A stretch of 64,000 bases of DNA from Rhopalosiphum padi (taxonomy: Eukaryota > Arthropoda > Insecta > Hemiptera > Aphididae). This document shows, piece after piece, positions 49,476 through 62,464 of the stretch. A model generated the notes under the pieces. That model was not told the DNA's origin. It worked only from the letters and a program-made list of their open reading frames with translations, and made no database searches. The stretch's first letter is position 1; every line of letters begins with the position of its first letter. The stretch lies in assembly GCF_020882245.1 (NCBI RefSeq), contig NC_083598.1, forward strand, positions 91,579,714 to 91,643,713, in the 5' to 3' direction. Made by a program: the position numbers and the translations under genes.

Positions 49476-51907
49476 CTGAAAAGAAAAAATTCAATTAATT
49501 ATTAAATTTACAAAGAATAAAAAAAATTAGTAACATTACTAATTTTATTGATGTTAATTAGCAAAACATAAGGTGTAGTTATAACAATATTGTTTAAAAT
49601 GTTATATTACTGAAAACACCCTCATAAAAATACATCATGAAGAAAGTATTATGTTACAAAATGTCTATAAATAAATTTAATAACATAATGACAGCTAAAA
49701 ATAATATCAGTTTAGCTTATCAGGTTAGAAATTTAGAAAGATGTTAAAAATTAGCACTCTTACCAAGGAAATGTATACCATACTAAATAAAATGTTTTTA
49801 CTAGTAATATATCTTGTATTAAAATAATTTATCAAAAAAAAAAAAAATAGTACCCAAAAATTACAATTAAGCACAAAGGACACGTGGCATTAGATCATTA
49901 AATTTTAGATTTATCTTTTTAAAATATTTTTGCTAAAGAAATACGTCTTAATATTAAAAAAATAATACCCTTAAAAATATCATAACACAAGTACACAATT
50001 AATCATATTCCACAGGTTAGGTAAATTTTTAACAAAAAAATAAGAACGATTAAAATAACAAATGGAGTATTTTTTTTATCACTGCTACATTTAATTATAA
50101 ATCATAACACAACATAATAATATTTAAATTTCAGTATGTACATTTAATTTACAATTAAAAAAATTAATATATTTAATACTAGTAATGACAAGGAAAACAT
50201 AAATTGTTTTATAAAAAAAACATATTGTATTAAAATTAAAACCAAATATATGTACCAGCATAAAAATTTACTCCAAAACAATTTTTAACACAATCAATTT
50301 TTTATATATTGTAAAATTTATTTAAAACATAAAATATTAATAATACTACATACTTTAGTTCTAAATTAAGTAAGAAAATTCAAAATTCTTTTTTACGCTT
50401 TTTATCTTTCAAATGCAATGTAGAACGCCGTTCCCACTCAGATTACGGAGGGTTATTCAGATTTTTTAACATTCCTACTTCAAAGAATCGTAGAAGATAT
50501 CTATCATATATTTTATTATTTAAATGATTAAATAACAAAATTGAATGCCAAGAAATATTAAAAAAACTAAATTTTAAAGCAAAATTAACTTTACAAGAAA
50601 TAACGATTTGTTTACTTTAAAAAATATACGTACTAATTATTCTTTTTCCTTCCCAGATAAATTTACTGATGTCCATGGCAAATTAAGTTAATTAAGATTT
50701 GTTTTTTTCCAATATAAATAATATTAAGTCAGCATTTAATGTATGATTATTTAAAATGTATTTTTTGTTTTGTTTTTAATGATTTTTATTGTTCACTGTT
50801 AATTCAGTTAAATTATAATTATATTTAATATATTGTAAACTCTTGTACTATATCTATGTTTTAAATTGTATGTAATCACTAAAATAATGTTTGTTGTATG
50901 TTTTATTATACTGCAACACTATATATTACTATTGTAAATGGATTTATTCCGTAAATTAATAAATAATAATAAAGTTTGGAATAGTTATTGTTAAACTAGC
51001 CTTTCATGTTGGTTCAAAAAAACACTAAAAATGTATTACAGAATACTGTAAATAATTTTTCTTTGGGAATTTTTACAGTTTGATAAGATTTATTTTAAAG
51101 CATTGTAATAAAATAATAAAATAAAGTAAATATTTAATATTATTTTAAAATTATAGTAAATTTTAAGTGTAATTTATGTTGAAAAAAAAAATAAAACTTA
51201 TTATAGACTATTATAGTATACTTTGAAATTAGGGTAAGTCATAATTGAATTCAAATTTTGTTGTCTCCATGTCGAGTAATAAACAAATTTTGAGTAGGTA
51301 CCTATTAATAATTGTCTATTACCTTTTAAGACAATTTATTTGAGTAGAATTAGTAATATTATAATTTCAGATTTTATCCCTTATGTTGGATTAAGTTTCA
51401 AAATTTATTTTACAATACACAATTATATTTATATAAGTAGATACCTATATTTAAATATATTCAATAAATTAACATAGGTAGCTAGATTGTTCTTAATTGT
51501 GTTTAATACATTTGTTTAGTTTAATTTGTTTTTTATATTTATTGTGAATTTTCCCAACTGTGCTTAATAAATGTGCTTTCATAAAATATTGACCAATCAT
51601 AATAAATATACATCTTACTGTATTAGCTGTTTGTAAATTATAATTAATTATACGGTTTCCAGTGTTAGCGATCAGTACTTTTTTATAATTAATTATTTCT
51701 AAATGTATTAAAATCGATGTGCGCGTTATTAATATTAAAAAAAAAAAACATTTATTTCATGATGTTATAATTATAAAATATAATCTTTTAGAATTTTACT
51801 AGTTAAAATTAAAATTAATATGAAGTCTTTAAATAAAACATAAATGTATTGAGAAATGTCACATATGCATTTAATTAAAATAGTAAATGATCTATCAAAA
51901 AAAAAAA
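49476..51907. other. space between exons 21 and 22
   Basis: AT-rich. Around 50390-50500 the minus strand reads like a protein end (S-E-W-E-R-R-S-T-L-H-L-K-D-K-K-R-K-K-E-F, stop) with a stop just before, possibly a dead coding fragment of unknown origin. Confidence 0.45.
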
Positions 51908-52143
51908 TTACAATGTATGAAGAGCATTTGTGTTTTGGCATGTTTTATGTATTATCACCATGTGTTTTTTTCTATCTGAATTATGAGTAAAGCGCTTCAA
52001 ACATACATCACACTGAAATTGTGGTTGAACACCACATTCGTATCTCAAATGTCGTTTTATGTTTTTATTACGATATCTTCCTCTATAACTGCGTCCACAC
52101 ATATTTGGGCAAAACTCCATGCCTTCACTGTAAACCATGTCAT
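51908..52143 (-). CDS. lola: lola-like alternative 3' terminal zinc-finger exon 22 (class B)
   Basis: 77 codons, acceptor AATATTTTAG at 52145-52144, TAA stop. Finger 1 is C11, C15, H31, C36 (loop GRSYRGRYRNKNIKR); finger 2 is C44, C47, H60, H65, contact residues H, S, D, K, with arginine at the structural leucine. The leader is short and acidic and lacks the W...DPA motif. A 12-residue tail follows. The frame is open a little past the acceptor but with no similarity to other exons. Confidence 0.85.
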
Positions 52144-54227
52144 CTAAAATATTAAATAAATACAAATTATTAATATTATAATTATTTAGTATTAAAATAA
52201 TAATAATAATAATAATAATAAATTAATAATAAGATACAATTATAGAAGCAGCAAGGATTTATAAATATATTAGATTAACCTCATCAAACGTTAATGAAAT
52301 AAACTACCTGAAGTTTAAAAATTGTTATCTTTGTATAAATTATGTTTACTTATAAATTTAAAATAATACTAAAAGTTGTAAGCAAGTTGGTATCTATAAA
52401 AAAATGTTATTAAAAATCAATATAGCTATCAATTATGATCAAAAAGAAAATAAATATTACACATAATCAAAGGTTTTTACCTTTAAAATATTTATATGGG
52501 GCTTCATTTCTGACTAAAGTTATAATGTATCAACAAATCAGTGGTATATTTTATCCCTATATTGTTTCAAAATACATTTTTATAAGCATAAATTGTATAA
52601 AAATAACCATATATATGTATAACAATTGTTCTTATAGCCATTTAACTATGTGTCTATGTTGCATAAATATATTTCTGTACTCATTGTATATACTTGAACA
52701 CTTCTACAGAACAATATTATAAAAAAAAGATGATAGAATAAGAGAACCTAACCCTATTTTAAATTGATTTAATTATAAGTTTAATTTGAATACTAAACTT
52801 TAGCAACAAATCAATATTATTGTTTTAAAATTCTTATGTGCTATAAACTTACATAGTTATGTGTGCAGTTATACAATGTATAACTATTATAATACCATGT
52901 TTATCTATAGCCTAAAATATTATATTACATAATATGTTTTATACTTAAGATAATAACTATTGTATACATAAAACAGATATATTAATAATATATAAATAAA
53001 GGATTCAAATAGGGTGATTTATTCAAAATATTTCCCTTTTTATTTAAAATATATAAATGTTCAATAAATAATGATAAAAATAATTTTATTTATTTAGCGT
53101 ATGGTTTATAAAAATAATAAGACTAACATACCTTTTTAAGTATAATAATTTAATATTTAGTAGCTGCTCATTATATACTTATCATATATTATATATAATA
53201 TATATTATGTATTTTAATATACAAGTACCTTGTATCGAATTTAGTATTTTAGTGTTAATATGCATACAACTGTTGTTATTAATAGTAGGATTATACTATC
53301 TATGTATTTATACTTTGCTAGATGATTATATTATAAGAGTATTCATTATTTTTTGATAATATTTCCTATTGAACTATTAGTTATTTATGTATTATAAGCA
53401 TATTATATTTTAAAAAATCTTATAGTGACCTATGTATAGAGATACTTTTAACAAAGAAATGATTTTTTCAACTATTAACTTAATATTATTGTATAATAAA
53501 TGCACATCATATTATTCAAAGTAAAATTGTGAAAATAATATACTAATTATGCAAATGCTAAACTCTAAAATTTAAAAAAAAAATGTTATCAGGCACATTT
53601 ATTGAACATTTATAACAAAAGAGAATTGAACCCCCAAACACCTCTATATATATCCCTAAATTAAAGTATAGAAGGTATATTTACTTTTGAAATTAAAAAT
53701 GATTTTAGCCTAAGCCTATAAAGTAAGTCCTAATATCCTTAACTTTTTCGTTCACTAACAATCCTTTATACTAAGTATAAGTATTGTAGGTATGTAAAAA
53801 TTACATGTATACTAATATTTAATTATAAAATATAAATATAAATTAGGCTTCTATGTAATTTATTTATACAATTTATTTCTATATTCTATTTTATAATTCT
53901 ATTGTGTTCATTTGTTAATTGTAAAAATTGATATAGTTACCAGCAATTAATATAAATTTAAACATATTAATTTGGTTAGACCGCTTATAACTTTAAAGAT
54001 ATAAACAAAATAATTATAATAATTATTGGTAAATTCAGTTTTAGATACTTCAATATTGTGTATATTAATTTTCTATTTAGTTATTAACACTTTTTTACAA
54101 GTAAAATTAAAATATAATATTTTTCATTCATTGGCTTTTAAAGTATACTTATATTATTAATAATAGAAATACAATTGTACTTATTATAGACGAGTTAAAT
54201 GTAATTAAACTGAATATCAAATTAAAA
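52144..54227. other. space between exons 22 and 23
   Basis: AT-rich; (AAT)n at 52197-52221. The + frame 52435-52722 is a chance frame in AT-rich DNA. Confidence 0.5.
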
Positions 54228-54484
54228 TTACATATACAACTTAGTAACATTTACATTTGGTAAAATTTTGTGCACTGTTATCATATGTGTCTTGCGGTTT
54301 CCTTTTAAATGGAATTTTTTAAAGCAAATATTACACTGAAATGTTGGTGCTTTTCCACATTCATATCTGAGATGATTAGTTAAAACAGTTTTTCTATACT
54401 TTCCAGAATATTTTCGTCCACATTGATTAGGACAATCTACTGGATCTTGTTTTGAAATTTCCTTTAACATTTTTGTCATTAACT
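54228..54484 (-). CDS. lola: lola-like alternative 3' terminal zinc-finger exon 23 (class B)
   Basis: 84 codons, acceptor CATTTTCAG at 54486-54485, TAA stop. The exon begins with AG, so a second AG lies directly behind the acceptor; using it would lose the common phase. D-P-V at 13-15; finger 1 is C17, C21, H37, C42; finger 2 is C50, C53, H66, H71, contact residues L, G, N, T, with arginine at the structural leucine as in exon 22. A 13-residue tail follows. Methionines at 2 and 5 are probably internal. Confidence 0.85.
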
Positions 54485-56079
54485 CTGAAAATGATTGAAA
54501 GCTTTAAAACGTTATTACCTATTTTATAATACTAAAACACACATCTAAGATTTATTTTTCATCATAAAATGTTAAAAAAAATGTACAAATAGTTCAATGT
54601 TAAATGTAAAAGCAATTAATTTAAAATATGACAATAAGCAAGTAAACAAACATAAATGTTAAAATATTCAAAAATAAGTTTATAAATTATAATGTAGTTA
54701 TAATAAGTTATAATAGGCATAAACTACTAGTGTAGTTGTCATATATATATGATTCCTCCAAATTAAGCTTGGATGTCTTATCATTTTTTTCAACAATGTA
54801 AGAACAAGTTTTTAAAATTGAACTAACACAATACAAATTACAAATATTTTGTTTAAATGAATAATAATTAATAAACGAGGAGAATATATATTTTTTTATT
54901 TTTTTATGGTTTGCTGTTAATTTCAATTAATAGTGTACGCTTGTTAAAATGAATTATTATAAGCTTATTCAATTTAACATAGATAGGTTATAATCTAGAA
55001 ACTAATTTATAGTATTACACACGATTACTGGTTTTATTTTTATTATTTCACTGAGAATTTAAAACTACTTCAATACTTAGTCTTTATAATTATAATTAAA
55101 TTATTCTATTTTTTTTTTTTTTTTTTTGAAGTTAAACAATAAGAATAAAAACATGTTAATCAGAAAAGTCTATACAATTATATTTTCAGTAAATAAATTA
55201 ACTGAGAATTTCATACTATAATTTGTGTTGTTTTTATGACTCTAAAACGCAACCTATAATATTTAATATCTTAAATGGAAAAAATGTTAATTTGATAAGG
55301 TCATAGGTTATAATATATAAAATATTAAATGTCATACAGTTCAATTGTATACTTAATATATATAGTATAAACTAAATAATAATAAAATAGAAAATACTAT
55401 TTTATAATCTGATTTATCATTATATTATAAAATAATTGGTTAGCAATCAGTATATTTTAATAATTAAACATTTCCAAAAATGCAGAGTATATAATACATA
55501 ACATTTACCTATGTTTATAAAATGAGCAAAATATATTATAAAACTTTAACTAAAAAAATGTGGTTAATAATTTAAATATAAATTTCTTTTAACAGAAAAA
55601 TAGTATAAGTTTTTCAATACGATAATTGCATGTATATTATTTATATAATTTTTTTTTTTTATGGTTTGTATATTGTCTATGAAGATAACTTTTTTTTTAT
55701 ATATATAATGATGATTGCATAATAGTGTTTAAAAGGGTATTAATTGACAAAAGTAAAAAAAAAAAAAAAATCATAGTTGTGAAAAATATTTTATGATTTA
55801 TTTTAAAATAAATATATATAATTTTTAAATTAGCGCAACTTATGTTTATGAATTTTTTTTGTCCCTATTTTAAATCTATTTAACTGGTTGAGTATGGCTA
55901 ACATACAACTTCAATGATACTTAAATAAGAGTAAAATTGGTACATTAATTATATTAATATGAATGGTTAACTAATATATTAAATTAAAAAAATTAGTTGA
56001 TTATTTTAAATATTTTATTTTTAAACAGGAACTGCAAATTACACAATCAATCTTTATCACCAGCTTCAGCCATTGATTT
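54485..56079. other. space between exons 23 and 24
   Basis: AT-rich with T-runs near 55111. The minus frame 54708-54926 has no finger motif and no phase-matched acceptor. Confidence 0.5.
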
Positions 56080-56309
56080 CTATTGAATAATACCATGAAC
56101 AAGACCCATATGTCCTTTTAAATGTCCCTTATGAACAAAGGTCTTATGGCAGTAATCACATCTAAATTGACGCGGTACACCACATTCATACGTAAGATGA
56201 ACTTTTAAATTTGATTTTCGACTTTTCCCCTTATATTGACGACCACATTGGTTTGGACATATAGCCGGATCAAATAATGCTGCCATTTTTAATCTTTCTG
56301 AACTTTTTA
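56080..56309 (-). CDS. lola: lola-like alternative 3' terminal zinc-finger exon 24 (class B)
   Basis: 75 codons, acceptor TTATTTCAG at 56311-56310, TAA stop. A second AG at 56299-56298 lies 12 bases inside; because 12 is a multiple of three, both would keep the frame, giving a four-residue choice in the leader. D-P-A at 13-15; finger 1 is C17, C21, H37, C42; finger 2 is C50, C53, H66, H71, contact residues H, G, H, G. An in-frame ATG at codon 8 is probably internal. Confidence 0.85.
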
Positions 56310-58453
56310 CTGAAATAAATAATAATAGATTATTTTAGTTATTATATTGATAATAACTAATATGTATACAGAAAATGAAAAAATCAATACAAATTACATA
56401 CAGATTAGCTTTTAAATATCTTGTACAAAAAAATTCAATATTTATCAAATATTTAAAATGTTTCATATCATCATGATAATTATAATTTAATAAAGCTTTA
56501 TGCAATTATTTTAGTCCTGTAAAAAGTAAATACAATTAATGAATGCTTAATATATAAATACAGTGAATATCTCATATAATGACCATCAAGGAACTGTTTA
56601 TTGTAAGAAATAATAAACAAAATTAAAAACCTTAAAGTGTTCTATCTTTTTATTTTTCATTATAAATGGCAATAATAATCTATTGATCACTTAATATTCT
56701 TATTAGTTATACATTATATTATATTAAATGTTATATTAAATATAATAAATCAATAATGTCAGGAAGTTCGAAATCAAGTGATACAAATATGTCACTATAA
56801 CTGATTGTTATAAAATTATATCTACTGTCTATATTTATATATATTTTAAATTGTACTCCACTGTAATAAGTAATAATGTAACAGTTCTGCGATTTAATAA
56901 AAATAAAATATAGTTTACTATCATTAAATTAGTTATACATTTTAGGATATTTTATTGTTTATTATTTTACTTAATGGCAGTGAAATTATAAATTATTTCA
57001 TGTTTGATAATTGGTTCATAAGCAAGATCGTGTATAAAAAAGACAGTTTGTATTTTTAACAATATTTCTAATGATCCTTAAAACATAAAAAAAATGAATA
57101 GATTTATACATTTATCTATGAATACACAATTAAATGTTTATTACTCAATAGATGATTAGACTTTATTACCATAATGATCATAATTCATAATCCCAAAGAT
57201 AATGTTCATTTTTAAAAAGCATTTATAAAACAAATCACAAATCATTTTATTATAGGTATATGAATTATAATTTACTGGCAAAGATCGCAAGAAGTAGCTT
57301 AACTAAATAAAATTAATATAACTTATTTTATATTAACATATAATAATAAAATTATCTTATGGTCTATGCGGTTTAATACAGTTTTAATACTTGTTAAAAC
57401 AAACAGATTTTAGTCATTAAACTTGGTATTCAACCAAAATTTAAATTTAAATTATTAATAAAAATATATATATTTTTTCAAATAAATAAATATGTATATT
57501 ATACAGTATATACACACACATACAATTATGATAGAGTAGGACGTTTAGTTATTCAAACATATTTTATATTTTTGAATAAAAAGTAAAAATAAAGTATAAG
57601 TAGAATATAATTTCAAGCATTAATAATAAAACATTTTGGTAAAAAAATTTTATTCTATACAATTTATAAACGGTAACCCCGATTTTCAATTTTTTTATGC
57701 TGAAGCACAAAGATCAATAAGCTTGTGATAGCACTATTATTTGAGAATTATACATTTATATGAGTAGAATACAGTAGAAGGGAATAATTATACTAGTTGG
57801 GTACAAGTAGGTTAGGTACAACACTACTTAAACTTAAAATAATTATAAATAATTCATGTTTGTACAACAATATTTAGAGAAAAATATCTGAAACAAAATA
57901 TGAAATAAAAAAATAGTGCCCAATCATAAAATTATACATTTTAAAAAGATGGCCTGAAGATTGGGGCCCGAGTGGATAAATTATCACATATTAAATAATT
58001 GTTGTTTCTTTAACAAACTTTATATCTAATCTATAGAGGTATTAAATAGAAATTGTAAGATATTTTTTCTATGTAAAAAAAGTATTTACAGAATAAATAA
58101 TTAAAAAAAACATAGGTACATAATTATAAAACCAATACATTTCAACTTCAATCAAAATCTAAAATATACATGAATATAAAATAGTTTTATAAATTATATA
58201 TTTAATTTTCAAATGGCCAGGTTTTTGGTAAAATATATATTAAAAATATTACCTATATGGCTATACCTATTTTTATAATTATTATTAGAATCTAAACTTA
58301 TTTTTATAGTAGACGGACATTGTCCATATTATTATTTAATATTTATTAAAAATGTTATCTTTAACTATTTTTATATTTAATTTGTAACCTAGTGAATTTT
58401 TATACTTATAAAACTATTTTTTTTTTTCATGGATTCATACTAAAATAGATAGT
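56310..58453. other. space between exons 24 and 25
   Basis: AT-rich; nothing recognised. Confidence 0.55.
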
Positions 58454-58707
58454 TTAAATATCATTTAATTTAAAATCTTTTCCAATGACAATTTTGTGTT
58501 TGCATCCCATATGTGTCTTAAGAGTGCACTTGTGTTTAAATGTTCGATTGCAAATATTACATTTAAACATGCATGGTAATCCACATTCATAAACCAAATG
58601 ATTTCTAAGATTTGTTTTACGCCATTTTCCTTTATAGCTTCGTCCACAATTTCGTGGGCAATAAGCTGGGTCATTTTGGACAAACTCATTAATACGAGCC
58701 AATAGTC
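58454..58707 (-). CDS. lola: lola-like alternative 3' terminal zinc-finger exon 25 (class B)
   Basis: 83 codons, acceptor TTTGTTTCTAG at 58709-58708, TAA stop. D-P-A at 12-14, then C-P-R-N-C; finger 1 is C16, C20, H36, C41; finger 2 is C49, C52, H65, H70, contact residues H, C, T, T. Extra cysteines occur in the linker (44), the helix (60) and between the two histidines (68). A 13-residue tail follows. It stands 237 bases from exon 26, with which it shares C-P-R-N-C-G-R-S-Y although the loop lengths differ. Confidence 0.85.
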
Positions 58708-58944
58708 CTAGAAACAAAAAATTACATTGTTTTAAAGAAAATTTAAAAAGATAAATTTAATTAAAAACCGGATCCATACAAAGCGCTAAGGTAATAAAAA
58801 TAATAATTCAAGTTAATTTGACTAATGTGTAATATAATATAGGTATAATATAATATGGTATAATATAATATAATGAACTATAATTGTTTTGAAAATAAAC
58901 TGCTTTATATAATTTATAAAATATTTCTTGGTTCAAATTTGATT

Positions 58945-59171
58945 CTAAAACTGTGAAGTAGCTGGAATTTTGCAGTGAACAGACATGACATGCGTGTTCA
59001 GGTTAACTTTTTGGGCAAACATTTTTCCACAAATGTTGCATTTAAACCGAGGTGGAACACCACATTCATATTTTAGGTGACGATTCATGGTAGCACGATG
59101 ATTATATGAACGTCCACAATTTCTAGGGCATAAATATTTCAGTGGTAATGTAAATAATCGCCTCGAGTTAA
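58945..59171 (-). CDS. lola: lola-like alternative 3' terminal zinc-finger exon 26 (class A in the B block)
   Basis: 74 codons from acceptor TTTTTTTTCTAG (59173-59172) to TAG. Finger 1 is C14, C18, H31, C36 with the 12-residue loop GRSYNHRATMNR; finger 2 is C44, C47, H60, H65, contact residues Q, V, N, T. There is no ATG before the fingers. The polypyrimidine tract is the longest of the array. The leader is basic (NSRR) and lacks DPA. It is a class A exon surrounded by class B exons. Confidence 0.84.
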
Positions 59172-59594
59172 CTAGAAAAAAAAAAAATTGTTAAGTACTA
59201 AGAATGGTTATGAAATTAAGCAATACAAATATTAATTAGCAGATTTATATAAATAACATAGACGTGTAGACGTTTACATGTTCGTGGTAAATTGAAAAAT
59301 AACCAATGTTAAAAGCATCCATGTATAATACGAAAATTACTACATGGATATACATACGTAAAATCCTACATTGGCTATAACCTATAAATATATATATGCA
59401 GACTGCAGAATATTCAATATTTGGCATTAACTTCTGTATTCTTCAACGTCGGCACTGGCTTAAACAATTGACCACATTGCTACCATGAGAATTATACCAG
59501 GTAGAGAATAAGGTGAGTCAATAAACTAAGTATCTATATAAGAATAACTAAGTATTATTACTTTAGTTATATCTACCCTTATAGCCATATAGAC

Positions 59595-59872
59595 CAACGT
59601 TTCGCAAACTAAAATATTTTAAATTTATCATTGTATAAAAAAAAGGCGAAATAAAACACATTTAAATGTTTACATAGAATTTTATAATAAAATTGAAGCG
59701 TTGATTTGTAACAACAATATAATAATGAATTTATTTTTACTAAAAAGTTCAAATTATCAATCAAAATGATAAATAATAAAATTTAATATGAGAATTTTAT
59801 TAAATTCTGCAACCCAGCATTATATTTTTGTGGCCCAGTAGTGGATCGCGACCCACTATTTGGGAAATACTG
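59595..59872. mobile_element. hAT-like MITE with perfect 8-bp duplication
   Basis: 278 bases from CAACGTTTCGCAAACT to ATTTGGGAAATACTG, with GGATCGCGACCCACTA near the right end. Flanks ATATAGAC are identical (59587-59594 and 59873-59880). Confidence 0.8.
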
Positions 59873-60017
59873 ATATAGACAATTATTCCATTGCACACCT
59901 AGTTAATAGTTCATTTTTATATTCATGCAAGAACTTAAATCTATTTTATAGTATTTATACACCTAATCCCATGGGGAAATATAATTTTTTTTTTCATTCA
60001 AGTTTATTTGTCTAAAC

Positions 60018-60416
60018 CAGAGGTTCCCAACCTTTTTTGACTCGCGGCACCCTTGGACATTTTCTAAAAATCCGGAGGCACCCTATGCTCTATGGCCTAT
60101 ATTCTAATATTCTATAGACTACTTCGGTTCTATTTATTAATGCATAAGTATAATCAAAAGTAGTAAGGTGTAGGTGCATACTATATACATATTACATTTA
60201 ATAAATAAATTATTACATTGTATTTATTTTTATTTTTAATTATTATTTATCTTTACACGATAGGTTTTAGATTATTATAGTCCGTTTTATTACTCACAGT
60301 GCTATATTTTTAATGAAATTGTTTTTTCTAAAAAAATATTTCAAATAATTTCGCGGCACCCTAAAAAGATTTTGCGGCACCCTAGGGTGCCGCGGCACCC
60401 TGGTTGGGAATCTCTG
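60018..60416. mobile_element. hAT-like MITE with perfect 8-bp duplication
   Basis: 399 bases from CAGAGGTTCCCAACC to GGTTGGGAATCTCTG, with GCGGCACCCT repeated in the arms. Flanks GTCTAAAC are identical (60010-60017 and 60417-60424), which makes this one of the best preserved insertions of the window. Confidence 0.85.
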
Positions 60417-60424
60417 GTCTAAAC

Positions 60425-62222
60425 ACTCGTCAAAATAATATGAACATTTCACAACTAGTAAAAATAATAAAAGTCGATTTGATTGATGTATATCAGTTTT
60501 GGTTTCAGCATACCCTTCTAATTTTCTTATGTTGGGTATTGTAAATATATTAAGAAATGTTTAAAGTTAATAAATCATTATTACTCTGTAACTAATCAGT
60601 AATCATTAATAGGTACCTATATAGTTGTAATAATTAATGGTTTAACAAGTAAAAAAAAAAAAAATGTTTCACTAGATAACAGATTTAAATCTATAAAAAT
60701 ATAACTTACGTTTCTAATAAAATAATATTGATTGAACGTATTATTTGTATTCATACAAAATTAAGATTTCTAATTTTGAGGAATATGCATATTTATAGAC
60801 AGAAATAAATATCTTAATAATTATCTAAATTTAGATAATTTAAAATCTTAACTTTATCATAACGATAAGGGTTTCTTTGAACTTTAAATTTGTAAGACAA
60901 AAAATGAAGAAACGCATTTTGATTTGATTTTAAAGATATAGTTAGAGTGATAGAACAGACTAAATGAGAGAAACGTATTGAAGTTGAAAATGAACGATAG
61001 AGAAAAAATATTTTTCATTTCAAGTCATAGTCAGAGTCAAAATCAGAGCAATATTGTTTGACTAACCCAAAAATGATAATAACCTATAATACAACCCACG
61101 GTTACCTAGATCGCATAATGTACATTACAAATTTTTAAAATAAAATATGGAAAATTTACAATTTGATATCAACTTATTAACTTGTACTATTGAGAGCAAT
61201 TATATAACTTATATATTTCTATTAAAATATACCAAATGTGTAATCTAAATAATATTTATCTTAATACTCAATTAAAGATATGAAAAACAAGTTTATTATG
61301 ATTATGTAATCATGATTATTTGTATTTTTATATTTATATTTATATTTAGTGGCTAGCTTGAAGATAATTGCTGTGGTCTCCCATAGAAAATATTGAAAAT
61401 TACTGCTATAGTGAATAATTAAAATTGAAATATAAACCAAAAGTTTGTATATATAAACAAGTTAAGAAAATAAATAAATAAATTTTAAATTAGATATTTA
61501 ATTTTCCCAGTTATATAAAAAAAAATGCTGTACCAATAAAGTCTACATATGTGTAGAAACTCCATAAAGGTGGATGAAGTTTGCATACTTTTACTATTTG
61601 TAACATCAAAATTCAATACACACAGTTAGTACTTATATTCATAAAAATAAACCAATATATTACAATATAACAATGTTTCATTACATTAATGCTTTATAAA
61701 AAATGTCTTAAAAAGTCAAAATATTTTCAGTTTATCTAATAGTTTTTCAAAAGTGTTTTGAAACATCATTTATGTTTAATTTCCAAAAAGCTAGAAGGAT
61801 TGAGAAACTTGGAAATATTTTTAACAATGAATATATTGTAACATTGTACTAAAACCTACCTATTACCATACAAAAAGTGTACTTTAAAAACAAAAAAATA
61901 TCTTATTATAAAATGATCTATTGTAGATGTGTACAAAATATATCACTGATAAAAATATTAGAATGTCATGATTTATTTTTATATATTATACAAGTAATTT
62001 AATTATCATAAATTTATAAAATATTATAATGTACCTACAAAATTACACTTGAGAAAAAGATATTATAAAAATGAAATAAAATAAAATAAGAAATAAAACT
62101 ATAATAAATAAATTATCAAGTCAGTTAATTAAGTTCATACACCATAACTATAATATTTATACAATATTTCAATTATATAAATATTTAAGTTAAAACAAAT
62201 TTATTTTTAAGTTTTACATGGT
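60425..62222. other. right part of the space between exons 26 and 27
   Basis: AT-rich; no gene or repeat recognised. Confidence 0.55.
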
Positions 62223-62464
62223 TTAGTGATTAATGATTTTGTGGATAGCTGCTAAGTGATATTGCACACTTTTTTTGTTAGTGAATCTTTTGAAACAGAC
62301 AACACATTGGAACTGAGGTGGTTTCCCACATTCATACAATAAATGGCGTTTTAATGAGTGTTTTCGACGTAATCCTTTGTAAGCCCGACCACAATTATTA
62401 GGACATTCCACAGGATCAATAACAGCTAAAGCATTTAATTGATTATTGAAATGTTCTTCTTTTT
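62223..62464 (-). CDS. lola: lola-like alternative 3' terminal zinc-finger exon 27 (class B)
   Basis: 79 codons, acceptor TATTTTTTCAG at 62466-62465, TAA stop. D-P-V at 16-18 precedes finger 1 (C20, C24, H40, C45, 15-residue loop GRAYKGLRRKHSLKR). Finger 2 is C53, C56, H69, H74, contact residues N, K, S, Y. The leader begins K-E-E-H-F-N-N and has no tryptophan. An AATAAA-type signal (TTTATT on the + strand at 62200-62205) lies about 20 bases after the stop, though such motifs are common by chance here. Confidence 0.85.

Noticed and set aside
54708..54926. Minus-strand frame between exons 23 and 24 as a missing exon
   Set aside because: From the only good AG (GTGTTAG) the common phase meets a stop after two codons, and there are no zinc ligands in order.
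62200..62205. Poly(A) signals after each exon
   Set aside because: AATAAA and variants are found after many stops, but in such AT-rich DNA they occur by chance too often to be listed as features.
130..62464. ATG codons near exon starts as true translation starts of small independent finger proteins
   Set aside because: Several exons (4, 11, 13, 26, 27) have no usable ATG before the fingers, conserved leader residues precede the ATG in others, and every exon has an acceptor in the same phase.
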